From NCBI GenBank assembly GCA_019802505.1, contig JAFMOC010000039.1:744001-808000 (forward strand): a stretch of DNA of 64,000 nucleotides, given 5' to 3'. The notes under the pieces were generated by a model. It did not search any database, had not been told where the DNA came from, and saw nothing but the letters and a program-made list of their open reading frames with translations. How positions within the stretch are numbered: the first letter of the stretch is position 1; each line of letters starts with the position of its first letter. Shown here in pieces: positions 49,501-62,022 of the stretch. Source of the stretch: Corydoras sp. C115. Its lineage: Eukaryota; Chordata; Actinopteri; Siluriformes; Callichthyidae. The position numbers were made by a program, and so were the translations under genes.

Positions 49501-52500
49501 AAATCTGAAAATATAGTTTTTTATATGCCTGCCTGTGAAGTTGGGGGATCAGGGGCTTAGTGCAGTTGCAACCTTCCAACAGGACATTATGTAGCTTAAC
49601 ATTTCAAAGTATTAAAAATGTATGTTGCATTTCAGTTTTATAGAATGTCAGTTATGTTGTCTAGCTTATTCAGATCATTTAATTGTTGTGACATCATTAT
49701 ATCACTGATTTGCAAATCAGACAGATAAGTATGGTAAATAAATATGGAATTTTCTAATAAACTACTTCCCTTTAGTCAGTCTGTAAAATTGTTAATGACG
49801 TCAGTGTTTGTGTCCTGTAATATCTGAAAACCTCACTGATGTTCAATGAGTCAACTTGTGGAGATGTATTTTTCAGCAAGAGAAGGACCGGTAATAAGAC
49901 AAAAAGCTTTCTTTACAGATGGCTGCACAGGCTAAAAGCATATTGCACTTAAATAACAATAATTTCAGGTAATCAGTAAAATAAAAATCTTACAAACATA
50001 TAAAATCTAAGAACCGTTAACATAAAATGTGACTAAAGCTGTATTCTCAAATCCTCAAACCCTGCAGGGCTGACAACATAAAGTTCCCATATCTTTTTTT
50101 ATTTATTTATTTATATAAATTTTCACATTTATTATGCAAATTATGCAAAGAGCTCAAAAAAAAATTAATATGACACTCTGTTTAATGGAAATTATTAATT
50201 GTGAATTATAGCGATTTCTACTGTTTTTTTTTTTTTAATTAACATATATGTTTATAGTAACCTTGCTAGAAAATAAATGTATTTAAATTTTGTGATTTTT
50301 ATATTTTATTTTTAAATATTATGAGGTGAATTCAGCTAACAAAGGCTTTGGATATTCATTGCAATTCTTCATACACACAGCAGAAAGCATATTATATTAT
50401 CTTAACCAAACCTGAAATGTTTTCTGCAGGTTACTTTGCCCTCCTGCACTCTAGCTTTATAGCCTTGGGGGTTTCACTTAGAATTCACCCTCACCACTAT
50501 CAGGTCACAGTGCCCAGGGTGTTTCAGGTTGATTTAATAGTTCTTAACATTTATACTTGAGCAGCAACAGTATGAAACTGTTTATTTAAATGTCTCTGAC
50601 CTTTGTGTATGGGATTAGCCAGTTTTCCGACTAGAATTCAAGTATAAAACTAATTAATTGCCAAAGATATGTGATACAAACGTGGATGTGAATGCAAACG
50701 TGGATGCTCTCTCTCTCTCCAGTCCGCTCACATGTTTCTTACTGCACACACAGTCTCTTACTGATGTGTGTGTGTGTGTGTGTGTATATATATACACAGT
50801 ATATAAATACACAAAGAGAGATAGAGAATAGAGAGAGAGAGAAAGAAAGGAAGGAAGAAAGAAAGAATATACGCTGTAGACACTGAACACCCTATTAATT
50901 AACACCCTAAAACCCAAAAATTAAATAATAACACCTTTTGAAATATTTCAAATTTCAAATTTAATTGAAAAAGAGAAAAAAAGACGGAAGAGAAAGAAAG
51001 AAAAAAATTTCTACATCAACATTATGTTATAATGTTTATTTACAGCATGAATCATGAAATAAGAGTAAGATTTAAGGGGAATTATTGTCACAAAATTGTA
51101 TCAAAATCAAGGCTCTGTTCTAGGCATCTGACATTGGACAGGTAGTTCACATTTTAGCCTGATGACAAATAAACTTAAGAAGCACAATGCACTTTTTTAA
51201 CTTTTACTGTGGCTAGTAAAACTTGCACATTACTTATTATTGCAAATATCTTAACTTCCATTCGTATGTAATTACTGTTGTGTTTTCTCCAGGTTGATAT
51301 TGGGAATGATGATCACCACTTCATTTCTGTCAATGTGGTTGAGTAACTCTGCTACAACAGCCATGATGCTGCCAATTGCTAATGCAGTATTAGAAAGTCT
51401 CTTTGGAGACCTGGAGACACTTAAACAGAACGCTACAGTAAAGGATGACCCTGAGGGTGAGTAAAAATATATATAAAATCAATTAATTATGCGGCTTAGT
51501 GGTTAGCACGTTCGCCTCTCAGCACTAGGGATTCCAGGTTCGAATCCCTATCTGGAACGTGGAGTTTCCATGTTCTCCCCGTGTCCGCGTGGGTTTCCTC
51601 CAGGTTCTCCGGTTTCCTCCCACAGTCCAAAAACATGGATCAAGTCAATTGAGTTCTCCAAATTGCCCCATGTAGAGTGAGTTTGTGTGCGTGTCTGTGT
51701 GTGTGAGTGTGTGCCCAGTGATAGATTGGCGCCCTGTCCTGGGTGTATCTGCCCAGCACCCGAGACGTTCTCCCCTGGATGGGCATGGGGAACCCCCATG
51801 ACCCTAATATAGGATAAAGCGGAAGATAATGAAGGAATTAATTATTCAGTCTGTAAGAGAAAATTACAGACTGAAAATTACAGAAAATTACTTATGTATA
51901 AATTACCTATGTATAAATTAACCCACAACAAAGCACTGTTGCATACTTTTGCCAAAATGACATATTTGACATTAGTTTCCTGTTTTTGTACTCTTGCTGG
52001 GGAGCAAATAATTCCAGCTGTGGATTTTTATTTTCATACTGTTATTGATAATAATGTTTGCTATTATGTTATGTTTTGTAATGTTATATGTTTATTGTTA
52101 CTAAAAATGTTTTAATCAAATTTCAAAAAGTTCAACCTGTTTAATATAGAAATGACATATCACATTCATAACCAATTTACTTGAACAAAACTGTTTAATT
52201 ATTATCAATGGCAGGCAGTAGTAACCGTGTTTGTCTACTTCAGGAAAGTCTCATGTAAAGCTGCATGTACTGCCATCTGAAAAATTCACTTTATCAGGAA
52301 ATGAAAGGTGAGATGAAAGAAAACTTCTGGAAATTTAAAATGCTTAACAAATAATCTAAACAAATGATATTTAGTATGTAGTGGGTAATTAAGGTTCTTT
52401 GTTTGTGGGATTAGAAGTATATGCTAATTATTTTTTTTAACCATCACATTTTTTGTATAAAATATGTCAAATGAAATGCAGCGTGTCTAATAAGTAATAT

Positions 52501-55500
52501 GTATTTTGAAATTAAACATAATTGAAATAATCCAAAGTGATGTTTTAAATTATAAAATTAACTTGTGTTATTTACAAGCCCTGCTATTCCTCATGTTACA
52601 GTGTAAAGAAAATAACAAAAATGGATCAGAGGTGTCAGGAGGATGTCAGAAAAGAAGCTGAATACCATCTGAAAATATGGAAAGGATTTCTTATTTGTAT
52701 CCCCTATGCTGCCAGTATCGGGGGAACAGCTACACTCACAGGAACTGACCTAACCTCATTTTCATTGGACAGTTAAAGAGGTTGGTGTGAAAAACAAAAA
52801 CAAAAAACATAATGCTTATCAATATAGTAAATAAGAATTATTATACAATTATTCATTCATTCATTTTCTCCCGCTTTATCCTCTATTAGGGTCGCGGTGG
52901 GGTTCCCCATGCCCATCCAGGGGAGAACATCTCGGGCACTGGGCAGATAGACCCAGGACAGGCCGCCAATCCATCGCTGGGCACTATTATACAATTAGAA
53001 AAAAATAACTAATACTGTAGTTCTAATAATTTTGATCCAACACAAAAGTTCAAAACTGTAATTAACTGAATTGGCAAAAGCTAAATAAATGAAATCCAGG
53101 TAGTTATACTTATTTTTATAGATTAGCACGGTATAGAGTTTCTGTCTCTGCAACACCTTCTGCGTAGAGTTTACATGTTCTGTCTCGGCTCATTTCTGCC
53201 TCGCAAAGACCAAAAACATTTAAGTCAGGTACACTGAAAATTTGTCTTATTTTTTATTAAGTACCTAACAATAAAAATTCTACAATGTCATTGTTCTGAT
53301 CTAATGGAATAAATAAATACGAAGAAGAAGATGCTAATCTTATTTTTTTATCAAGCAAATCTAAGGCATTCATTGTTATTTTAAATTATTTTTTTAATGG
53401 ATAATCACTGCAAATGCAAATGTTAGATAGTTAACACTGTCTTTATAGCCACTGTAAATTTAAAGTTATAAGGATTATTAAATTTGACATACAGTATGTG
53501 AAAAAAGTAGCACTTTAAAAATATGAACAATAATTTCTAAAAATTTATGTTGAGTGCTATTTGTTAATGCCTATATGTAACTGAAATATGTACTTAAAGA
53601 TTTAAAGAGCATAATCAGTTAATCCTTTATAAACAATAAATAAATAAATGGTTTAAATTCTTTTGCAGTTATTTTCCAAATTGTGACCAGATTAACTTTG
53701 GTTCCTGGTTTCTCTTCGCTTTTCCACTCATGGTCATTTTCCTTTTATTATCTTGGATCTGGATAGCTTTTCTGTATGGAGGAGCCACTACACGGTAAGC
53801 ATAAGAGCATGAAACAAATACACGCACACGCACACACATGTACACAGATTCACAGTTATGCTTTTATTTATTCCATCCTCTGGTGTCTATCTTTAGATTG
53901 TGTAAAAAGGAACAGGATGATCATTCAGCTGCGGAAGCCAAGGCAATTACAATCATAAATGAGGACTACAAAAAGCTTGGACCAATGAAGTAAGACTGCA
54001 TGAGTTTCCATTCTATTCTACACGTTAGGAATAGTTTGAAATATACAGATCCAATTTTCTATTTGCAACATTTACGAGCGAGTACATGAGGTTTTTTTCT
54101 CTTAACATGGGGTCACAATAAATATTTCAATGAGCCAGTATCTCACCATCATAACAGATTTTTTTCATCATTACATACTGTTACTGATCTGATGTTCTAT
54201 GCTTTATACACATCAATGCTTCAGTATTCATGATCTAATATTTATTTGCTTTGTTAGAGCCAGCCTGCTGTTTTTCATTTAGTTTTTTTCTTATTATGGT
54301 TTGATTTTTTACCCAGTGTATCTCATCCTCAAGTTTTTAAGCTAGAACACCAAACCTAACCGAATTGTAGATGTTTGTCCATTTATGGTGCTTGTGATTT
54401 TTTCCTGAACTGTCCAGGGCAAATCAATGGACCATCAAAACCTGTTCTTTTTTCATAGAAAGCTTTTATAAATCCACTCAGAGTAAAGCTACTCCTTTAC
54501 AGCATTGCTACCAGAATAGAAGCATAAAACAAATACTAAAGCTCCCACAGTACACTCTCTGACGTGTGCCCTTACGCCCGAGGACACTGAGGGACCATTA
54601 CCAAGAGAATGGCAAAAATTGTCTCCTGTTCACTTACTTACATTTTTTGGCTATAGGAGCAAACAACCCTCAATTGAAATCTCCACAGTCATGAAAAAAT
54701 TGAAAAAATGCAAATAAAATGTACCTCACCTTACAGTGAAACTAATCATAGTGCAACATTTTTAAGATTTATAAACTGTACAGAATATCAAATCTATTTA
54801 ATGCTTTATAATAATCTAACTTAAATTTGTTTATTTAAAAAATGTTTTGTTAAATGTGCATGACATTGCCTTGGAGTATTTTTTTATTTTGCTCCATTTG
54901 GACTATTTGTATGACATACAAATGCATTGTCCTATGTTAAAAAAAACACATTATTATCATAAAGATTTAATATTTTCTTAGATTATTTTCTAATTATTTT
55001 CTTAACTTACCATTTCTTTCTCTTTCTCCAGTTTTGCAGAAAAATCGACACTGTTCTTCTTTACTCTCTTTGCTATACTCCTCTTCACCAGAGACCCGAA
55101 ATTCTTCCAAGGATGGTCCACCTTCTTCAAGAAAGAGTAAGAGTTGTAATTAAAAGAAGAGGCTTTTTAAATTACTATTTCACTTTATATCAGCACAAAT
55201 GTCCTTTACCATAAACCTTAATAAATAATTATAAATCTGGCTTACTTTGCACTACTACTTTGCAAAAATGCAATTTTTAAAGTTTAGCTTGGATAGCCAT
55301 ATATGGTGATTTAATGATTAACCTCTATTAAATGAACAAAATCATTTACGTTGTTTTTAAGCTGAATGTTAAACTTTTACACATTTTTTGACTCATTAGC
55401 AGAGTCTTACTATACATGCAACATTCATGCAAGTTTAAATATTTTTAAATTTATTATTATGACAGTTGCAGTGTGATATTTAGGGAAAATTAGACATTTA

Positions 55501-56861
55501 TTTTTTTTAAAGGTTAATTATAGTTACTTTTTTATTTATTTAAATTATTGGGATAATTATCAGCTATGATTGACACCCGGATTAATTTAAAAAGCAAAGA
55601 TCATAATGTGGTCTTCACAAGATGTTTGAGGACGTGTATCATAGCACAAACAAAAGAGATCTCAGAAGACCTTTAAAAAGAGTTGTTGATGTTTATCTGA
55701 TTTGAAAAGGTTAAAAAGCCAGCTCTAAAGAACTTGGACTCTACCAATCCACAGTGTAAAAATTAGACTGTTACTCTTCTTATGAGTGGTTGATGAACGA
55801 AGTTCACGCCAAGTGCAAGGTGTTTAATCTACAAGGTCAGAAAGAACCTTGGTAACTTCTAAGAAAAAAAAAAGTATTTTGATAATGTTAATGTTCATGC
55901 AGTTCATTATCAGTTCACTATCAGGTGACACTGAATAAGAATACATTGTATGGTATTTTAAGAAGAAAACTATTTACTATTAACATTCCTGCCTAACTAC
56001 AGTTAAGATCACATATCAGGCTATAGAAAATTTTATTTTGTTCAATATGTTTTATTGTTAATTAGTCCAAAACAGGAACAGAAAAGCTTTATGTGGTTTT
56101 GTAGGATCATGGTTTGAACATTTTGAACAAAATTTTATTGCTATAATTAATAGAACACTGAATTGTGTTAAGTCTAAAAAAAACAATATGGGAGCTCTTT
56201 AATTTTGCTGTAATTTCTTCTTGAAGATCAAATGGAATGACCAAGAATGCATTATCATAAATCTCCTGCTGCTCGAAAGTGTCTCCAAGACCTCAGGAAT
56301 CTCACATGCATCTCCTCCTGAGTTTTAGTAGAAGTCTCAAATTGCGCTCAAATTTGCCAAAATAATTAACTTACTAACTTACTTTAGTTTACTAAAGCAG
56401 GATTCTCAATATTAACAGAACCATTTTTCATTTAAAGACTTAGAGTTATTTCAGTACTGATGTACTTAATTACTTTTTTCCTTTCATTCACATTAATAAC
56501 TGAACATCTAATGCATATGTATGAACATTGTATTTGTTTAAAAAAATAATGAAATTTTTCCTTATCTAAAAAGTTAACCTCTAAATAAGGCATAAATGAA
56601 ATCATCTTCACCTACAACTACTCTTTGCACAAGTCAACCTCCCAGAAAATGTATAAACATTAATGTATGTGGGTGGGTGTGCATATTTAATAACTACAAA
56701 AAGAATACAGTACAGTAATGTTTTAATGACTATGAATTTGAAATTCTTTACAATTACAAGGTGAGACAGCAGACATTTTAGCAAGCAAAGTTCGAAAATA
56801 GCAGAATGAACAGAAAAATATTTCAAATATGTCTCAATGCAGAAAATAATACAAAGAAGCG

Positions 56862-56935
<74 letters not shown>

Positions 56936-59900
56936 TTAAATCTCACAGGGTAGTTTTTCTCTACATGTTGTCACCTTCTGCTCTTTCAATCATTATAATT
57001 CACAGAGACAAGTAGGTGAAGGAATCAAACTGAGTCTCTCTATAAGACCCCATTGTGACAGCAGGGGACCTGTATTTCCAAGATAAATAGGAAACAAAGG
57101 TTTACAATTAAGACACATTGTTAGAACTAAATTTATATATATAAAATAAACTATTGTATCACTAAACTTGTCATGCCACCTGCTAAAGACACACTTGAAA
57201 CAATTGTTCTGAACATTTCAGGTTTCATGTGTTACATAAAAAAAGCAGGTGTGTTTTAATTGAAAGCAAAATAAACTAAGAACATTGTACTTTGTAAATA
57301 CTGAGCTTGTATGGAGTAAAACAGATGAACAAAGAGAAGAAGGAGAGTTAATTGAACTCCCTCCACAGGAGTTTCAGCTGCAGTAATATGAGCACAGCAG
57401 ACACTCTGATCTCAGATAAAACGGGTCTGACAAATACCTTCCTTTTAGATAATCTTAAACCATTAAGATCAACACATTGCCCTACAAGTATCTAATTTAA
57501 CTACCATAATCAAAAACATTGTATTTATCAGAAAATTACCCAAAATCAGCAAAAGCACAGATTTTAATCTATATGTGCAGTACATAAAAAAAATCCATAA
57601 TTATTTGTTCCATTCTTTCCATTATATGGTTGTAGGTATGTGTCAGATGCTGTCACTGGAATCATCATCATCTCCATCCTTTTCTTTTTTCCATCTGAGT
57701 GTCCCTCACTGCAGTGGTGGTTCAACCCTCGAGGTCAGAGTTTACATATTATTCCTTAAGACTAAAGTTCTCTTACCAAATCAATCAAACCAACTCATTT
57801 GTTTTAGATTTACCTTACAGCTATAATCTCACCTTGACATCCATGTTCTGCATTTTAAAATACTGATCTGAAAACAGCGTTTGGTTTTAATACTCTACTA
57901 TTAGTTCTTACAAAAACACTGTAAGTGAACACTGTAATGAGGGTGCACTGATCTAGCGCCATGTGTATTTCTTAATAAACTTGGTTCTGGATTATTTCTA
58001 CATCTCCACGCATGTTTGCATGGACAGCCCTGGTACTGATGATGGTATATGAGTGCAGGGCATCTCACACAAGGATGGTTTGCAAAACAGCTGCACTGCA
58101 TTGAGGAAGGTCCATAGGTTGCAAAGGGTTGTACGGTTAGACCTCACTATGCTTGTCTGGCTGTAAGATCTTTATTTTGCAGGCAGTGCTTGCAGCTGAA
58201 GTGCTTAGACATGGCGGGCAGTCCTCCTAATGTCTCAGCACAGCCAGCTCTGCATTAGTTCCAGGAGGGGTCAGATTTATTTATTATTTTTCATTTTATT
58301 TATTTACAGAGGTTGTGCAGCATGAGGTTTCTTAAGTGTAGCAGCATGGTGGTAAAACTAAAATGCATCCTGAGGTAGAGTTTTGATTGATGTACCTTTC
58401 AAGTTTTAATTGTGTTTGGAAATATAAATGGCACATGACCTGAAGTATTTGTATCTTACATTTGTTTATAAGCTATAAATAAAAGCGAAAAAATAATACA
58501 TTCAACACTCTTAAAATATTCAAAAGACAGAGGACAAAAAAGACTAAAACAGTTAAAGTATGAGAATGTCATCTACCAAAAGTGCAGTCTTGACAAGTAA
58601 GGGTGTGCCAAAGGTCCAAAGATTGTGCTTAACTTTGTTAAAATTATTACTTCAACAGTTTAACCTTTTTTTGTGTTCAATTATAAAGAATTTAAGTATT
58701 TTACTATATACAGTTAATAATATATACAAATGGATTGGAATGGGTCATTTGTATAAACATATTGTAGGTTTAAATAAATTAATACAATACTGGTTTTAGT
58801 TTTGATTGAACTTTTAAAAAAGTGACCAAGTTCTCTAAAAAAAAAAAAAACAAGCTATTTGATGGCCATTGTATGATCTGTTGGCCAAAGCGGTTCGTAT
58901 TAAGTTTTACTCATGCATGCAAAAATTTGATTTGTGATATATCTTTTTTTTTGCTGATTTGTAACTGTAAAAAATTATAAAGTAATCTTGATAAAATTGT
59001 TAGTTAAACATTTCATCTTTAATCTTTAACTTTTTTGGAAATCAGAAAAGCATTCGATTGTATAACAAATAATATATGGATTTTTTAGGTCTCATCAGTG
59101 TTTTTCCAGTGTAAACAGACAGACTGATCCCTGTGGGTTAAAGTTGAATGTTTTGTGAACCTTTTACTGATTTTGGGACAAACTGTTTCTGAGTACATTG
59201 TTTGGAAACACAGTAAATAAGAAGTGGAATGTTAATGAGTTAGCTTAACATGTTCTGCCAAGAGTGTACACCCTAACCCTAATAACAATGTGGCTACAGA
59301 TTACTATAATCTCACACTTATTGGTTCACATTTTTATAAGTTACTTTGCTAATCTTGTGGAAATGTACTTTTAACAGATATAATTCAATTTAAAGCTTAA
59401 ATTTATTTACATATGTGTATCAGAACTGATTTTTTTTATCTTACAATGGATCTCGGAATAACATTGTTAAAATGTAACTACTGTGACTGTACAAAGTGTA
59501 AAGTTTTAATGTGAAAGCTTTAATAAAAATGCTTAGTTTTCAGTATGAAATACACAAGAGCTCTCTATATGACCAAAGTGTGTGAACACTGCACCTTTTT
59601 AGGTGTCGGACTAGACTTCTCACCTTAATTTGACAAAAACACAAAAAACATTAGAATGTCAGTTGTGAACCAACCTTTCCCATCCAGAGCCTCACCTACA
59701 TGTACACTATATGGATAAAAGAATTACCAATAAATTAGTTATTTAATACAAATTTTTTACACTGTCTCTTTGCAGCATTTATAAAATTAAGCACATGAGC
59801 ATACATTTCTTGAACTGTGGAAACTCTTATAAGAAGACCAAAATAAAACTGGATGTATTTAAGTCTTGTGTAAAATGTACCAATACTTTGTCAATACAAG

Positions 59901-61549
59901 TTGAGTGTTTTTAATGCTGTCTTTGAAGTGGCCAGTAAAATAATATGAAATTAGTTCATCAGTGATAACATTCAATGTAATATTTTTCAACTATAAATTC
60001 CCCACAGCCTCTACTAGCCCCTATGTTCCTTTGATCGGTTGGAAGAAGGTTCAAGAAAGTGTGCCATGGAATACTATCCTGCTGCTGGGTGGAGGTTTTG
60101 CCATGGCTAAGGGCTGTGAGGTACACCCGTCACTCTACTGTCAGCATTTATTTTGGTTTGCTTTCTGCTTTTGCAGCACTATTTTTGCTCTTTTGTCGCA
60201 ATAGGATGATTAATGTATAACTGTTATGCTCTATTTGAAGCAAAATGACCTACTTTTTAGTGCAATAAACTCACTGATCTATTTTTTTGACTCTTAGTAA
60301 CCTACTTTTTAGCACAGTGTTATTATTCCTGAAGCCACTGTATCTATTAAAAGAAAGAAAATTGGCTTAAGCTGTGTTTGGTTCTGTTGGTGCTGTAACA
60401 GGAGTCTGGACTTGCTGTGTGGATTGGAGGACATTTGGAGCCAATATCTCAAGTTCCTCCTGCTCTAGCTGTGGTTTTTATTACAGCTTTCATCGCTTGC
60501 TTTACGGAGATTGCTAGCAACACTGCCACCATCATCATCTTCCTTCCAGTCATTTCTGAACTGGTGAGTTATTGCTCTACAGTTGTCTAAATGCATGTTA
60601 CTATTGAAAGTCCCTAACATACATTTTCATGATTTGTTGTTTACAGGCCATCTGTTAATAATATGTTTTATGTTTTGTTGTTTACAGGCCATCCGTTTAA
60701 AGCTGAATCCTCTGTATTTCATGCTTCCAGCAACAGTCGGCTGCTCATATGCCTTCATGCTTCCTGTTTCGACTCCGCCAAACACTATTGCTTTTGCTTC
60801 TGGACATCTCATGGTTAAAGACATGGTAAGCTAGAAAGCTGAAAACTTGACAAAACTTTATATTTTATATACTAGTCATTTGTTAAATGGTTGCAAACAT
60901 ACAAAAATATAAAAATAACTTTTTTATATAATTTTTAATGTGTTGTAATTATATTATATTTATTTTTAATTACAGTAACAAACGCCCTTACAAATTCCTT
61001 TGCACTCGTCAAATGTGTGGTTATCCCACATAGCTTCTTATCATAGTGATAAAATTAGATGGTTCTTCCCAGGCCATAAAATTGCTTATCTTTGGGCCTT
61101 TGGTGGGACATATGACAAATCAGCCCAAAAGTGTTTTTACAAAGGATGAGTGTCAGTTTTTATGTTAACCTTAGTTTTCATGATATACACACAAAAATAG
61201 AATATTTCATTACAGTAATATTGTTGAAAACAATGAAATCCAGAAATGTGTTTTAATAAATAAATGTTTCATGATATATAGTCTTGTGCAATATGGCTGC
61301 ACAAAGCAATATCTTCAGCTACCTTGAAATAGTAAATGCAAAACTGGTCATTGAAACGTAAAATGATAATAAAATGTCACATTGTTGTTTTTACAGGTGA
61401 AAACAGGATTCATGATGAACATTCTAGGGATTATGTGTGTAGCTTTAGCTTTGAATACATGGGGAATGCACATGTTTGCTTTGCACACCTTTCCAGACTG
61501 GGCCAAACCTCCTAATTCAACAGAAATAACATTGAACACCAGTGGGTAA
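46514..61549 (+). CDS. slc13a3: Sodium-dependent dicarboxylate cotransporter NaDC3, 13 coding exons, frame broken in exon 5
   Basis: Exons: 46514-46621, 48337-48602, 51293-51456, 52244-52307, 52602-52780, 53669-53794, 53897-53989, 55032-55136, 57636-57733, 60008-60120, 60402-60563, 60688-60825, 61397-61549. All borders are GT-AG and all phases join except for one missing base in exon 5. About 589 codons would be expected, close to human SLC13A3 (602). Diagnostic segments are CTEALPLAVTALLP, NFLFLSGLVMASAIE, LGMMITTSFLSMWLSN, GGTATLTGT, LLLGGGFAMAKGCEESGL, ASNTATIIIFLP and PVSTPPNTIAFASG. The last fits the SLC13 signature. The family cotransports Na+ with succinate, alpha-ketoglutarate and related dicarboxylates at the plasma membrane of kidney, liver and brain cells. 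As written, the frame ends at a TAA at 52774-52776 after 258 residues. Assembly error, a null allele or recent loss are the alternatives. Confidence 0.93.
47055..47268 (-). mobile_element. Second tRNA-like SINE type (fragment), intron 1 of slc13a3
   Basis: It contains GGGAGCAACTGAGATTAGGTTCC, TTGCTCAAGGGCACTTCAGCC, and GGAATCGAACC, the complement of a tRNA B-box (GGTTCGATTCC). A tRNA-head-like AACCACAAGCCTACGAC follows. This layout is common in fish genomes and differs from the abundant SINE of this window. Confidence 0.65.
48603..51292. other. slc13a3 intron 2
   Basis: A 2.7-kb intron. It contains a TG/TA microsatellite (50766-50795) followed by a GA-rich array (50817-50870). I see no nested gene. 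Confidence 0.6.
51481..51845 (+). mobile_element. SINE lacking the first bases of the head, intron 3 of slc13a3
   Basis: The body is 51491-51835 and starts at GCGGCTTAGTGGTTAGCACG. The duplication AATTAATTAT is at 51481-51490 and 51836-51845. Confidence 0.92.
52747..52776 (+). other. Single-base deletion and premature stop in slc13a3 exon 5
   Basis: After GGA ACT (52741-52746) the frame reads GAC CTA ACC and ends at TAA 52774-52776. From 52749 the next frame reads Pro-Asn-Leu-Ile-Phe-Ile-Gly-Gln-Leu-Lys, the conserved family continuation. It joins exon 6 in correct phase. One base of an expected Ala codon is missing at 52747-52748. The site is not a homopolymer. Confidence 0.9.
52839..52997 (-). 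mobile_element. 5'-truncated SINE with 13-bp target-site duplication, intron 5 of slc13a3
   Basis: The body is 52852-52984. The tail is complete, but the element stops at CCATCGCTGGGCAC without the tRNA-like head. The duplication TATTATACAATTA is at 52839-52851 and 52985-52997, so the truncation happened at insertion. Confidence 0.93.
53125..53240 (+). mobile_element. Eroded SINE fragment, intron 5 of slc13a3
   Basis: TAGAGTTTACATGTTCTGTC and GACCAAAAACATTTAAGTCAGG correspond to the head-proximal body of the family. Confidence 0.55.
55137..57635. other. slc13a3 intron 8
   Basis: A 2.5-kb AT-rich intron with a TA microsatellite at 56867-56931. No nested gene is seen. Confidence 0.6.
56867..56931. 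repeat. (TA)n microsatellite
   Basis: An uninterrupted TA array. Confidence 0.98.
57734..60007. other. slc13a3 intron 9
   Basis: A 2.3-kb intron. It contains open frames at 57901-58101 (-) and 58560-58799 (+), but these show no coding features. No RNA gene is recognised. Confidence 0.6.
60632..60693 (+). repeat. 41-bp tandem duplication carrying a second splice acceptor for slc13a3 exon 12
   Basis: TTTGTTGTTTACAGGCCATC occurs twice, with acceptor AGs ending at 60646 and 60687. The downstream one keeps the reading frame. The upstream one would add 41 nt, reading Ala-Ile-Cys-stop. Confidence 0.9.
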
Positions 61550-62022
61550 CATTTACATGATAACTTTCGTTATGAAAATTCAGAATACAAAAAATTTACT
61601 TAGAGTACTGTGAGAAAAAAATGGAAAAGAAAAATCATTATATATGTAAATAAGTATAAGACTGGCCAAATTTAAATTGAGATAACGTTCTATCTAAATA
61701 ACATAAAGTACATGTATATAATTTTAACTATTTAAACACATTCTTTATACTTGTATTGTTTTGTTTCCTTCGCAAAACATTTTTAAATGTAGGATGATAT
61801 ACTGTAGAATAGATTCTTGTTTAATTGGGTTTAATTTTCTAAGATAAAATAAAAAGTGCAATACATGTTTCTGGTCGTCCAGATCTTTAACATAATTAGC
61901 TTTAGTTTCTGAATATTTTTATTTCACAGTAATATATGAAAATTGTAGGCATTTTTCTAGCAGTTTAAGCAATATCAACATGAAAATGCCAGAAAATTTT
62001 AATTAATTAATCTCTGTGGCGG
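61550..62022 (+). other. Probable slc13a3 3' untranslated region
   Basis: An AATAAA at 61848-61853 lies about 300 nt after the stop codon. The poly(A) site is unproven. Confidence 0.45.
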
